Shown one piece after another: positions 8,402 to 17,276 of a stretch of 64,000 nt of DNA. The translations under genes and the position numbers were made by a program. The number at the start of each line of letters is the position of its first letter. Position 1 is the first letter of the stretch. The notes beneath the pieces are model-generated. The model saw only the letters and a list, made by a program, of their open reading frames with translations, ran no database searches and was not told the origin of the DNA. This stretch comes from Bacillota bacterium (GTDB lineage: Bacteria; Bacillota; Bacilli; Paenibacillales; Paenibacillaceae): assembly GCA_023391635.1 (NCBI GenBank), contig JAEWAQ010000074.1:3289-67288 (forward strand). The letters run 5' to 3'.

Positions 8402-9424
8402 CTATTTCAGGGCGTAGACAACGGCGTCGATCCCATACGATTGGCCGATAGGGCCAATGCCGAAAGCAAGCTCTCCATTAAACGAATAAACGTGATTGCT
8501 TTTGACCGCCTTCAAGCTTTTCCACACTCCGCTCTGCTCCCACTCGTCCGTAAGCGCGCCCAGCGATTTATCCGTCCAGTTGAAAAAGCCGAGGAAGAGA
8601 TGGTCCGGATTGATTTGGCTTAGCCCTTCCAGCGAAATTTGTCCGTTACCGTCTACGATCGACAAGTCAGGGGGCGTCAGCCCAAGCCCTTCGTAATATT
8701 GCGGGAGGGAAGGGGCGCTCATCACGTAGACGGCTTTTTCCCTGACCTGAACGAACAGTACGGTTTCGCCGTTGCGGCTGGCCAATTTCGTCTTGCCTTC
8801 TTCCTGCTTGGCCATGAAATTGTCAATGACCTCCTGCGCGCGTTCCTCTTGTCCCAGAACACCGCCCATCCAGGTGAGGATTTGGGGCCAATCGGTGCGA
8901 ATGCTGAGCTTTTCCTCATCGTACAGGGCGGTCGGAGCGATCTGCTCCAATTGCGGCTTGATGTCCTGATTCGATTTGCTTGCCCCGATAATAACGTCCG
9001 GCCCATAGGCGAGCATCGCTTCCAGGTTCACCTTGGTGCTTTCGCCGACGATCTTCAATTCGTCGAATTTGTCGACGTACGGCTTGTATACGTCCGATCC
9101 CAACGAAGAATTAGCGGCGGCGAAAGGCAGCGTGACTCCGCCGGAGGGCAGGTCGAACGGGAACAGCAGTTCAAGCAGCGTCCAGGTCGCCAAGGCCACC
9201 TTCTTGGGTTGTTCCTTAATAGTCAACGTGCTGCCGGCGCTGTCGATGTCGCGGGGGAATGCAGCAGCGGGCTCGGTTGCTTGTCCGGTAGGCGTGGCCG
9301 ACGTTGTCGGCGTGGTGGTGCTGGCGGGGAGAGAGTTCTCATTTGCCTGCCCCGATTTCGATCCGCAAGCTGACAGCAACAACAGAATAGCGATTAACAT
9401 ACTGGTAAACACGTGCTTTTTCAT
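8402..9424 (-). CDS. Iron-siderophore ABC transporter substrate-binding lipoprotein
   Basis: Start at 9424 (MKKHVFTSMLIA); the frame extends upstream only as shadow. 340 residues with lipoprotein signal peptide LLLLSACGS, a Ser/Thr-rich spacer, then a periplasmic-binding-protein fold of the FecB/FhuD/FeuA class: ALATWTLLELLFPFDLP, NLEAMLAYGPDVIIGAS, LEQIAPTALYDE and a C-terminal QSYGIDAVVYALK. It would capture a ferric siderophore at the membrane outer face. A Fur-like box lies upstream (9461-9479). No permease or ATPase gene is adjacent; only an AraC regulator precedes it. Confidence 0.88.
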   Translation of the reverse strand: MKKHVFTSMLIAILLLLSACGSKSGQANENSLPASTTTPTTSATPTGQATEPAAAFPRDIDSAGSTLTIKEQPKKVALATWTLLELLFPFDLPSGGVTLPFAAANSSLGSDVYKPYVDKFDELKIVGESTKVNLEAMLAYGPDVIIGASKSNQDIKPQLEQIAPTALYDEEKLSIRTDWPQILTWMGGVLGQEERAQEVIDNFMAKQEEGKTKLASRNGETVLFVQVREKAVYVMSAPSLPQYYEGLGLTPPDLSIVDGNGQISLEGLSQINPDHLFLGFFNWTDKSLGALTDEWEQSGVWKSLKAVKSNHVYSFNGELAFGIGPIGQSYGIDAVVYALK

Positions 9425-9460
9425 TACCGTACCCCTATCTCGTCTCGTATTGACAAATGT

Positions 9461-9479
9461 GATAATGATTCTCATTGTC
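9461..9479 (-). promoter_or_regulatory. Fur-box-like operator
   Basis: GATAATGATTCTCATTGTC agrees with the 19-base Fur consensus at 16 positions (my count). It lies 37 bases upstream of the start of the iron-siderophore binding-protein gene, in the gap after the AraC gene, where it would allow iron repression of the transporter component. Confidence 0.75.
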
Positions 9480-9582
9480 ATTTGGATTATAGAGGAATTA
9501 AAAATGAAAAGGAATGGCATATTGCCCGGTATTCTAATGTGATATGTTCGGTTGCCGGTCTGGCTGCCGGTTGCCGGCCCCG

Positions 9583-10413
9583 TCAGTTCAACGAACGAGA
9601 CTTGAAGTCGCTGGGCGCCGCTCCCACGTGCTTTTTGAACAGTTTGCTGAATTGGTACGGATCTGCGTAACCGACGCTTTTGCCAATTTCGCGAATGGAG
9701 GCATTCGTCGTCAACAGCAGCTTCTCCGCGAACTTCAGACGGTAGCGGATGAGATAGTTGATCGGGCTGATCCCCGTGCTCTTGTAGAACAGCTCTGCAA
9801 AATATTTGGGGGTCAGCTGATATCGGCTGGCCAGACTGGCCAGTGAATGCTGCTCCTGAAAATGAAGATGGATATAGGCGATGCATTCTTCGACGATCGC
9901 CCGGTGTTCGCTTGCCTGCAAGCTCCTGGCTGCAGCGAACATCTTCCCGAGCAGGTCGTAGAACAATATTTTCACTTGAAATTCGGACTGGATGTCGCTG
10001 AGGTCAGAGGTCCGGTGCATCTTGTCCAGAACGGAAAAAATAAGTGGACTGTGGCCAATCTCAAGTTCAAAGTGCTTGTACATATAATTGTCGGATTCCT
10101 CTTCCTTGTTTTCGGGCAAATAAAGCACCCGGAAGCATTCGAACGATTCATCGCCCGTGTTCCACGCTTTTAACGATACACCTGAACAGCTATGCACGAC
10201 TTTGCCGGGCTCAAGACGGTATGAATATTGATCCAGGCTCAGCGTGCCCTGTCCGCGCATGGTGAATGTAAACGAAGGGCACGTCGTCTGGTAGGATGTC
10301 GACAGCTCGCGGGGGTTTCTGGCAATCCTGACGACCGAGCTGACACTGAAGCCGTTCTTGATCCATTGCTCCGTTAACGTATTTATATCCGGGTTCACGA
10401 ATGTCAACACCAC
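9583..10413 (-). CDS. AraC-family transcriptional regulator with cupin-like sensor
   Basis: 276 residues from a GTG start at 10413; a second GTG at 10410 and one at 10398 are also possible, since no start has an ideal Shine-Dalgarno. The N-terminal half (CPSFTFTMRGQGTLSLDQYSYRLEPGKVVHSCSG) is a cupin-like ligand domain. The last 100 residues carry two helix-turn-helix units: HSLASLASRYQLTPKYFAELF and ASIREIGKSVGYADPYQFSKLFKK. Its position directly before the Fur-boxed siderophore-binding gene resembles the logic of Bacillus Btr, so it may activate siderophore uptake; unlike Btr it has no fused binding-protein domain. Confidence 0.85.
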   Translation of the reverse strand: MVLTFVNPDINTLTEQWIKNGFSVSSVVRIARNPRELSTSYQTTCPSFTFTMRGQGTLSLDQYSYRLEPGKVVHSCSGVSLKAWNTGDESFECFRVLYLPENKEEESDNYMYKHFELEIGHSPLIFSVLDKMHRTSDLSDIQSEFQVKILFYDLLGKMFAAARSLQASEHRAIVEECIAYIHLHFQEQHSLASLASRYQLTPKYFAELFYKSTGISPINYLIRYRLKFAEKLLLTTNASIREIGKSVGYADPYQFSKLFKKHVGAAPSDFKSRSLN

Positions 10414-10476
10414 CTTACGTATCTAAGCTTCACTACATTATTATATATTATCAAACGATCAAAAGCTGCGAAGGAG

Positions 10477-10514
10477 CAGAGAAGGAATGCCTGAGACCAG
10501 GCATCCCTTCTCTG
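10477..10514 (-). terminator. Hairpin downstream of hybrid kinase
   Basis: CAGAGAAGG-ATGCCTG (from 10477) pairs with CAGGCAT-CCTTCTCTG (to 10514) with one mismatch and a short loop. It sits just past the stop codon of the 10517-13681 gene on the minus strand. No long T-run follows, so termination strength is uncertain. Confidence 0.5.
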
Positions 10515-10516
10515 TG

Positions 10517-13500
10517 TCAAGCATTCTTCGGCACTTCGAACGAAACCCGCATGCACCGGCCGGGAACGCGCTCGAAATGCAAGCCCGAGCCGTACAGCCG
10601 CTTCAAGCGGAGATTCGTATTGCGCAGCCCGATGCCTTGATCTTGTTTCCACTGCCCGCTCAGAATCAAAGCCAGCGTCTCTTCAGCAATGCCCTGCCCG
10701 TTGTCTTCCACCGTCAGCCGAACGGATTGCGCATTCTTTGCGATGCGTATGGCGACTGTACCTCCGGAACTCTTCTTTAACACGCCGTGTTTAACTGCGT
10801 TTTCCACGATCGGTTGCAGCGACAAAGGCGGAATTTCCAGGTTCAAAGGGACGTTCGCATCGATGTCCCAGACGATGTTCAACCGCTCCTGGAACCTCGT
10901 CTTCTCGACGTTCAGATAAGCGCGAACCAGCTTCAATTCCTGCTCCAGCGGCACGACGCGATTCGAATTGCGGAAATCGAAACTTTCGCGCAAATAGTCG
11001 GAGAACTCCACCAGCAGTTCGCGCATTCTTCCGATATCTTCTTCACTTAACGAAGCGACGGCATTCAAGGTGTTCAATATAAAATGCGGCTTGATCTGCG
11101 CCTGGTGCCAAGCGGCTTCCAATCCGAGGCGGTCGCTCACGGTTTGCTTGAACTGGGTCAAAGCTTTGACCCTCGCTCTCAACTCAATCGCGTTGACCGG
11201 CTTGGTCACATAATCGTTCGCGCCTGCAAGGAACCCCGCTTCGATATCTTCGGGCCGCGCGCGCGCTGTTAAGAGCAAGATCGGGAGCTCGTAGACGTCG
11301 AACCGGTCCCGGATCGACTGCGTTAACTCAATGCCGGTCATCCGGGGCATCATGACATCGGCGATGATCAAATCCCACTGTCTCGTATCTAACAACTGCA
11401 TGGCTTCCGGGCCGCTGTGCGCGAAGACAATGTCATAACGCGATTCCGGCGCGAGCATACCCGCCAGCGCCTGCAGGTTGACGCGGTCGTCATCCACGGC
11501 CAGAAGGGCGATATGATCGGATGGGGATGGGGCAGCTGCAGGCAGAGGTGCGGAAGCTGGATCGCCTTCCGCACCGACGGCGACTTCCATCTGCGCAGAA
11601 GCCGGCAACGTCTCAGGGCCTGCCAAAGGCAAACGAAATGAGAAAGTCGTTCCCCTCCCCGGCGCAGAACGCACGTCCAATGCGCTGCCGTGCAGTTCGA
11701 CTAACTGTTTGCTGATGCCGAGCCCAAGCCCGAATCCGCCGGATACGACAGCTTGCTCGGCGTCCGCCTGCTCATAAGGTTCAAATACGCGCTGAAGCGT
11801 TGGCTCGTCCATGCCGATTCCGGTGTCCTCCACCTGCACGACGGCAACACTGCCTTCTATGGAGGCACGTATCGATACCTCTCCATCATTCGTGTACTTC
11901 AATGCGTTGTGAAGCAAATTGAACAAGATTTGAGACAGCCGGTTCCCATCCGCCGCGATCGGCGGGAATTCGGGCGCTACGCCGTTGATGAGGCGAACCG
12001 GCCGATGGACCGTTAAATGCCGGAGCATCGCGACGACGCCGGCAGCCAGCGCATGAAGCGACACCGTCTCCGGATGAAGGGCGATGCTGCGATGCTTCAA
12101 TCGCATCGTGTCCAGCAGATCGCCCAGCATATAGGACATTCGACGTCCGACGGCGACCGCCGTTTCCAGATCTTTGACGCTCTGGCCCCCGAGACGGTCC
12201 CGCTCCCGTTCAAGCACGCTCTGTGACAAGTTCAGAATGCCGTGCAGCGGGTTCCGCAATTCGTGCGAGGTATTCGCCAGAAACTCGTCTTTGCGCTTGT
12301 CCTCCAGCTGCAATCTGCCGGCCAGCGCCTTAGCTTCGGCGAAAGTGCGGAAGTAGCGGTTGATCCAGACGCAAGAGAAGGCGATCATCGCGACAAGCAG
12401 GTCGAACGGGTAGTAGATTGTTTTGACGCCGATCCGGATCATAAGATCGTCCCACAAGAAGTTATTCACGAACGCCAAAGCGGCAATGATCATATACAAG
12501 CGATTCGCCCGATCGGCTAAGGTTGTCCGAACGATCAACACGATGGATGCGAGCATCGATATGCCTATATGAGCGTACATCACAAATGGCTCCGACAGTA
12601 TCATGTTGAATGGCAGCACCATAATGGCGATTACGATAATCGAGCCAATGGCTTGGTGAATACCAAGAATCCACACGCCCCGCGGGCCGAGTGGCTTGGG
12701 CCGGACACTCTGCAACAAGACGCAGGAACCGATCATCATGGCGAGGAATTTTAACTTGAAATCCAAATCATAAGGAATCGAAAACCAAGTCAGGAACAGC
12801 TTTTCGCCGCCCTCCCCGAACACGAATACCGCGCACATGAGCGCAGCCGTGAAAGATAACATGCGCGTTTCTCGTGTCCCGATGAAGTAGACGATGAGCG
12901 TATAGATCGCAAATATCAAGCACGCGATAAGCGTCATTTGCTGCATGGCGACGGACAGCTGATTTTCCCATTTAATCGCGCTTTCCGACCCGAATCGCAT
13001 CGAACGGACGATGCCGCCTCTGCGGGGATCGTTGTAATTCGAAGCTTGCACGATGATCTCGATCAGACCGGATTCGTCCGCCGTGAAGGCAACGTTAAAG
13101 GGAGCATTACGAGGCTTGGCGTCTTCCTCCCGTTCTGCGGGTTGGCCATTGCGTGCGAGCAGGCGGCCGTTCACGTACAGCTCGGAAGCGCTGCGAATAC
13201 TGGATACGTGCAAGGCGTAAGTCGTCTTATCGCCCGGGTCGGTAAGGATGCGCAGCCGGTACGATCCATAGCCGTTAGGAGTAGGCTGATCCGGCTGCAT
13301 AGCGGCATTCCAGCCTCCGGGAACTTGAAGCGGCTGCCCTTCGTCCGTATGTGCTGTGCTTGTCGGCAGGTTGCCGTCCATGAGCAGAACGTGCGGATAG
13401 AACAGCCAAGTCCCGTCGAGCGCCAGCACGTCGCTATCGGAAATTGCGGCACTCCGCAAGTCGAGTTCGCCATTCACGATGTTCCGTTGTTCGGGCATGA

Positions 13501-13681
13501 GGAAAGCTTGGACCCATAACAGCCGCAAACCCGTTAATACGATTACGGTTAAGCCGATCCAGCGCCAAGCCTTCAGGCGGGCTTTGCGGTCAGTGGTTCG
13601 CCCTAGAGTCGATTCGGTAGAAGTGTTAAGGTCCAAAGGGGTGCGCCTCTTCTCTTCGCGACATGCAAGATTCGATGACAT
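10517..13681 (-). CDS. 7TM-DISM hybrid sensor with two kinase modules and a receiver
   Basis: 1054 residues. TM1 at about 42-60; outside beta domain 65-240 (7TMR-DISMED2/galactose-binding-like, LDGTWLFYP, PGGWN); seven TM segments about 248-445; HisKA with His473 (NTSHELRNPLHGI) and HATPase (NLLHNALKYTN, DTGIGM, GGFGLGLGI); receiver with DDD 730-732, Asp775 (IIADVMMPR) and Lys827 region; then a LytS/YesM-type kinase with His866 (AQIKPHFILNTLN) and a second HATPase (LQPIVENAVKHG, DNGQGI). ATG 13681 lies only 7 bases from a -10 box and lacks a Shine-Dalgarno; TTG 13636 with AAGAGG upstream is a credible true start. No response regulator is adjacent. Confidence 0.9.
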   Translation of the reverse strand: MSSNLACREEKRRTPLDLNTSTESTLGRTTDRKARLKAWRWIGLTVIVLTGLRLLWVQAFLMPEQRNIVNGELDLRSAAISDSDVLALDGTWLFYPHVLLMDGNLPTSTAHTDEGQPLQVPGGWNAAMQPDQPTPNGYGSYRLRILTDPGDKTTYALHVSSIRSASELYVNGRLLARNGQPAEREEDAKPRNAPFNVAFTADESGLIEIIVQASNYNDPRRGGIVRSMRFGSESAIKWENQLSVAMQQMTLIACLIFAIYTLIVYFIGTRETRMLSFTAALMCAVFVFGEGGEKLFLTWFSIPYDLDFKLKFLAMMIGSCVLLQSVRPKPLGPRGVWILGIHQAIGSIIVIAIMVLPFNMILSEPFVMYAHIGISMLASIVLIVRTTLADRANRLYMIIAALAFVNNFLWDDLMIRIGVKTIYYPFDLLVAMIAFSCVWINRYFRTFAEAKALAGRLQLEDKRKDEFLANTSHELRNPLHGILNLSQSVLERERDRLGGQSVKDLETAVAVGRRMSYMLGDLLDTMRLKHRSIALHPETVSLHALAAGVVAMLRHLTVHRPVRLINGVAPEFPPIAADGNRLSQILFNLLHNALKYTNDGEVSIRASIEGSVAVVQVEDTGIGMDEPTLQRVFEPYEQADAEQAVVSGGFGLGLGISKQLVELHGSALDVRSAPGRGTTFSFRLPLAGPETLPASAQMEVAVGAEGDPASAPLPAAAPSPSDHIALLAVDDDRVNLQALAGMLAPESRYDIVFAHSGPEAMQLLDTRQWDLIIADVMMPRMTGIELTQSIRDRFDVYELPILLLTARARPEDIEAGFLAGANDYVTKPVNAIELRARVKALTQFKQTVSDRLGLEAAWHQAQIKPHFILNTLNAVASLSEEDIGRMRELLVEFSDYLRESFDFRNSNRVVPLEQELKLVRAYLNVEKTRFQERLNIVWDIDANVPLNLEIPPLSLQPIVENAVKHGVLKKSSGGTVAIRIAKNAQSVRLTVEDNGQGIAEETLALILSGQWKQDQGIGLRNTNLRLKRLYGSGLHFERVPGRCMRVSFEVPKNA

Positions 13682-13688
13682 TCGCTAA

Positions 13689-13694
13689 ATTATA
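13689..13694 (-). promoter_or_regulatory. -10 box of the hybrid-kinase promoter
   Basis: On the minus strand TATAAT sits in a run TATAGTATAATTTAGCG just before the gene. If used, transcription would begin about at the annotated ATG 13681, which supports a downstream TTG start at 13636. Confidence 0.4.
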
Positions 13695-13826
13695 CTATAA
13701 TTCGGTAAACCGCACCATCTAACGCCGCACCCATTGTTCGCTAAGCATGCCCTCTTCCCACGCGATAAAGTCAAAATTTTTTCATTAAGATCAAAATAAC
13801 GGCAAGGCACGTCGCCCGGCCTCCTC

Positions 13827-13832
13827 TATAAT
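13827..13832 (+). promoter_or_regulatory. -10 box for sugar importer 1
   Basis: TATAAT lies 36 bases before the first permease gene start and upstream of the GGAGGGGA ribosome site. I see no good -35 hexamer at 17-18 bases, which fits a promoter needing an activator such as the YesN-type regulator encoded downstream. Confidence 0.4.
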
Positions 13833-13867
13833 GACAAGTAAGATGCGTTTGCACTGGAGGGGAAGAG

Positions 13868-14770
13868 ATGAAGCTAAGACGCAGCTCCTTGTCGTCCAGA
13901 GAATCGCTGGCGGGATTCCTGTTCGTGAGTCCGATGCTGCTCGGCGTAGCGTTCTTGACGGTGATTCCCATTCTGATCATGTTTGTTCTATCATTCGCGG
14001 ATTGGAACATCGTGATGGGGATGGATGTCGATAACATGAAATGGGTCGGCATCGAACATTTTCGCAAGCTATGGGATGACGCCTTCTTTGTTCGATCTTT
14101 GCGCAACAATTTGGTTTTTCTGCTGTCGGTCCCGGTATATCTGATCGTTTCCTTGCTGCTTGCCGTTGCGATCGATCGCAGTGTTTATATGAAGGGTTAC
14201 TTCAAAGTGGTATTTTTCCTTCCTTACATTTCCAGCGTTGTGGCAGTCGCGACGGTATGGCAGGTTTTGTTTCATCCATCCAAGGGGCCGGTCAACGGAG
14301 TGCTGCGAGCGATCGGGTTCTCGAACCCGCCGGCTTGGATCGCCGATCCCAATTACGCGCTTATTTCGCTGATGATGATCACAGTCTGGGTTTCCATTGG
14401 CTTCAACATGATCGTCTACATGGCCGGCTTGCAGGCGATTCCGAAGGACCTGTACGAAGCGGCCGAGATCGACGGCGCCGGCTCCTGGACAAGATTGCGG
14501 AAGATTACGATACCGCTGCTGTCGCCGACAACCTTCTTCCTGTTGATTACCGGCGTGATCTCCACGTTCAAAATATTCGACCTGGTTGCCGTGCTGACTC
14601 GCGGAGGCCCCGCGTCCTCCACGACGGTGCTCGTATGGGACATCTATTTCGAAGCCTTCGAGAATCTGAAAGTCGGGTACGCGTCTTCCATGGGCGTGAT
14701 TCTGCTCGCGATCGTGCTGCTCATTACACTGGGACAATGGGCCGGTCAGAAGAAATGGGTCAATTATTAA
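13868..14770 (+). CDS. Sugar ABC importer 1, permease (MalF/UgpA type)
   Basis: 300 residues, six TM segments (first about 18-42). The EAA loop reads EAAEIDGAGSWTRLRKITIPLLSP, the cytoplasmic contact for the ATPase in binding-protein-dependent sugar importers. The ribosome site GGAGGGGA lies 7 bases before the ATG. It is the first gene of an operon: permease, permease, binding protein, kinase, regulator. No ATPase gene is present, as is common for importers of this class that share an MsiK-type ATPase. Confidence 0.93.
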   Translation: MKLRRSSLSSRESLAGFLFVSPMLLGVAFLTVIPILIMFVLSFADWNIVMGMDVDNMKWVGIEHFRKLWDDAFFVRSLRNNLVFLLSVPVYLIVSLLLAVAIDRSVYMKGYFKVVFFLPYISSVVAVATVWQVLFHPSKGPVNGVLRAIGFSNPPAWIADPNYALISLMMITVWVSIGFNMIVYMAGLQAIPKDLYEAAEIDGAGSWTRLRKITIPLLSPTTFFLLITGVISTFKIFDLVAVLTRGGPASSTTVLVWDIYFEAFENLKVGYASSMGVILLAIVLLITLGQWAGQKKWVNY

Positions 14771-14789
14771 GAAGGGAGGACGCCGCCGC

Positions 14790-15626
14790 ATGCTGACAAG
14801 ACGATTGGATATGCCCAAGCTGGGATTAACCGTATTGATGTTCTTGCTCGGGATTCTGTTTGTTTTACCGTTCCTGTGGATGATCTCCACCTCGATGAAG
14901 ATCGAGAACGATGTGTTCAACTTTCCGATCGAATGGATTCCGCGCCGATGGCACGCGATTGAGAATTACAAGGAGGTCTGGTTCGGCGACCATCCCTTCT
15001 GGCTGAATTATTTGAATTCGATCAAAGTTGCGGTGCTGACGACGCTGATTTCCTGCACGGTGTCTGCACTGGCTGCATATGGGTTCTCCAAAGTCAATTT
15101 CCCGGCCGGCCGTTGGTTGTTTCTCATCGTACTCGCCACTTACATGGTGCCGCAGCAAGCGATTCTAGTACCTCAGTTCATTCTGTACAGAATGCTAGGA
15201 CTATTCGACACGCATCTTGGGCTTATTCTACTGAATAGCTTCAGCGTGCTTGGCACGTTCATGCTTCGACAGTTCTTCATGGGTGTGCATAACGATTATA
15301 TCGAATCGGCCAAGATTGACGGCGCAGGCCACGCGCAGGCGTTCTTCCGCATTGCGCTGCCGCTGGTCATGCCGGCCATCGCTACTTATGCGATTCTGCG
15401 GTTCATCTGGACTTGGAAGGATTATCAGAATCCGCTGATCTTTCTGCGTACCGACCGGTTGTACACGCTGGAACTCGCGATGCAGAAATTCACAACGATT
15501 AACGGTGAATTCTACTCGCTGATCATGGCGGCTGCCGTGTCCGCGATCATACCGCTTCTGATCGTTTTCATTATCGGTCAGAAACGCGTCATTGCCGGAA
15601 TTTCGGTTGGCGGCGTCAAGGGTTAA
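14790..15626 (+). CDS. Sugar ABC importer 1, permease (MalG/UgpE type)
   Basis: 278 residues with six TM segments. Characteristic features are FVLPFLWMISTSMKIENDVFNFPIEWIP near the N-terminus and the EAA loop ESAKIDGAGHAQAFFRIALPL. The C-terminus GQKRVIAGISVGGVKG is typical of this subunit. It starts 19 bases after the first permease, behind AAGGGAGGA, and will form the heterodimeric membrane channel with it. Confidence 0.93.
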   Translation: MLTRRLDMPKLGLTVLMFLLGILFVLPFLWMISTSMKIENDVFNFPIEWIPRRWHAIENYKEVWFGDHPFWLNYLNSIKVAVLTTLISCTVSALAAYGFSKVNFPAGRWLFLIVLATYMVPQQAILVPQFILYRMLGLFDTHLGLILLNSFSVLGTFMLRQFFMGVHNDYIESAKIDGAGHAQAFFRIALPLVMPAIATYAILRFIWTWKDYQNPLIFLRTDRLYTLELAMQKFTTINGEFYSLIMAAAVSAIIPLLIVFIIGQKRVIAGISVGGVKG

Positions 15627-15757
15627 TGAGGAAAATAGTCATAATAATTCTAAAAGAGTAAAAATATTGTCATGCTTGCTTAATGCCGTGCTTGCTATGA
15701 TGGCTTTGCAATCCGCTAGACGGTACCACTATATCCAATCATGGAGGGGTTCACGGC

Positions 15758-17167
15758 ATGAAGAAGAAATCATGGATCAGCCTGCTCGTATTGATGATGT
15801 TGACCGGCTTGCTCGCGGCGTGCGGGGGAAGCAAGGACGAGCCGGCTGCATCGCCGTCGTCCGCTTCACCTTCGGCCTCGCCGTCGGCAAGTGAAAGTTC
15901 GCCGGCTCCGGAGAGTTCCCCGGCGGCCGCACCGGTGAAGCTTCGTTTCCTGACGCACGGGACGGAAACGCAATACAATTGGGAAGAGACGGTCGCCGCC
16001 TTCACGAAGGAATATCCGAACATTCAAGTCGAAGTCGTCGGCCTGAGTGAGAAGGGCGATTCGACGGAAGCGCTGCAGAAGCTGGACCTGGCCGCTGCGG
16101 CCGGGGATCAGATGGACGTGCTGATGTTCTCCGATCCGACCAGCTACGCGAAGCGGGTATCGCTCGGGATGGTCGCGCCGATCGACGAGTTCATCGACAA
16201 GGAAGGCTACAAGGAACCGGATGACTACAAGGTCAATACGCAATTGAACGGGCAATATTATGCGCTGCCTGGCAAGTTCAATCCGTGGTACGTGCTGTTG
16301 AACAAGGACCACCTGGACGCGGCGAATTTGCAGGTGCCGAAGGACTGGACGTGGGACGAGTTCGCCGACTTTGCGAAGAAATTGACGACCAAGAATCATT
16401 TCGGGACTTATTTCCACGGGCCGCAGGGCGGCGGCTGGTTCGAATACTTGAAGCTGTACATGGCTAACCAGGCGGACAATACGGACCTGCTGAAGGCGGA
16501 CGGCTCCTCGAACCTCGACGATCCGAATTTCCGCAAAACGCTCGAGCTTCGTGTTAAGATGGAGAGGGAGGACAAGTCCGCCGTCACCTATGCAGACATG
16601 CTGTCACAGAAGCTGCACTACCGCACGCAGTTCTTCAATCAATCCGCCAGCATGATCCTGATCGGCAGCTGGATGAACAGCGAGATCGGCGGCACGGAAG
16701 CGAATCCGTTGTCCCACCACGTGGCCGTTGCGCCATGGCCGAAGAACGATGCGGGCGACGCGACCGGCGTGACATCGGTGACGACAGACTTCATGGCGGT
16801 GGCGGCCAAGTCCGATCACAAGGAAGAAGCGTACACGTTCATCCGGTGGTATACGACCAAGGGGCTGGCGAACTACGGCCGCAACATTCCTTCGTGGAAC
16901 GGAGTCTCCAAGGATGAGCTGGCATCGATCGTCGAGAAGATCGTAAGCGAAACGAAGAATCCCGAGCTCGTTGATCAGGACTCGCTGATCAATACGCTGC
17001 TGGTATCTTCCGCAGGCGGGATGTATGCGCCGCCGAGCTATCAAGCGGAAGTGTACAGAGCGGTCAACGAGGAGTACGAACTCATGATCCTCGGCAAGCA
17101 GGACATCGATACGGCGCTTAAGAACATGCAAGCGGCGACGCAGAAAATCATTGACGCCAACAAGTAA
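15758..17167 (+). CDS. Sugar ABC importer 1, substrate-binding lipoprotein
   Basis: 469 residues. Signal peptide with lipobox TGLLAACGG, then a Ser/Ala/Pro-rich spacer and a family-1 (MalE/UgpB-like) binding fold: TQYNWEETVAAFTKEYPNIQVEV, DVLMFSDPTSYAKR, YALPGKFNPWYVLLNKD, QSASMILIGSWMN. The ATG follows GGAGGGG by 10 bases. The 131-base gap before it could carry an internal promoter (TTGCTT then TATGATGG near 15680-15700). A strong hairpin lies downstream of it (17204-17243). The sugar is not predictable. Confidence 0.92.
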   Translation: MKKKSWISLLVLMMLTGLLAACGGSKDEPAASPSSASPSASPSASESSPAPESSPAAAPVKLRFLTHGTETQYNWEETVAAFTKEYPNIQVEVVGLSEKGDSTEALQKLDLAAAAGDQMDVLMFSDPTSYAKRVSLGMVAPIDEFIDKEGYKEPDDYKVNTQLNGQYYALPGKFNPWYVLLNKDHLDAANLQVPKDWTWDEFADFAKKLTTKNHFGTYFHGPQGGGWFEYLKLYMANQADNTDLLKADGSSNLDDPNFRKTLELRVKMEREDKSAVTYADMLSQKLHYRTQFFNQSASMILIGSWMNSEIGGTEANPLSHHVAVAPWPKNDAGDATGVTSVTTDFMAVAAKSDHKEEAYTFIRWYTTKGLANYGRNIPSWNGVSKDELASIVEKIVSETKNPELVDQDSLINTLLVSSAGGMYAPPSYQAEVYRAVNEEYELMILGKQDIDTALKNMQAATQKIIDANK

Positions 17168-17203
17168 CACGGCATTTGAATGCGTATAAAGTGAAGGAGC
17201 AAG

Positions 17204-17243
17204 GCGCAAATCGGACGGGAGCATTCTCTCGTCCGGTTTGCGC
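17204..17243 (+). promoter_or_regulatory. Stable hairpin after binding-protein gene 1
   Basis: GCGCAAATCGGACG pairs with CGTCCGGTTTGCGC (14 pairs, one G-T). There is no T-run, so it more likely protects the 3' end of the binding-protein message or attenuates read-through into the kinase gene, giving more binding protein than sensor. Confidence 0.5.
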
Positions 17244-17276
17244 TTCACCGCTTCACGATCATCCGGGGGAACTGCC

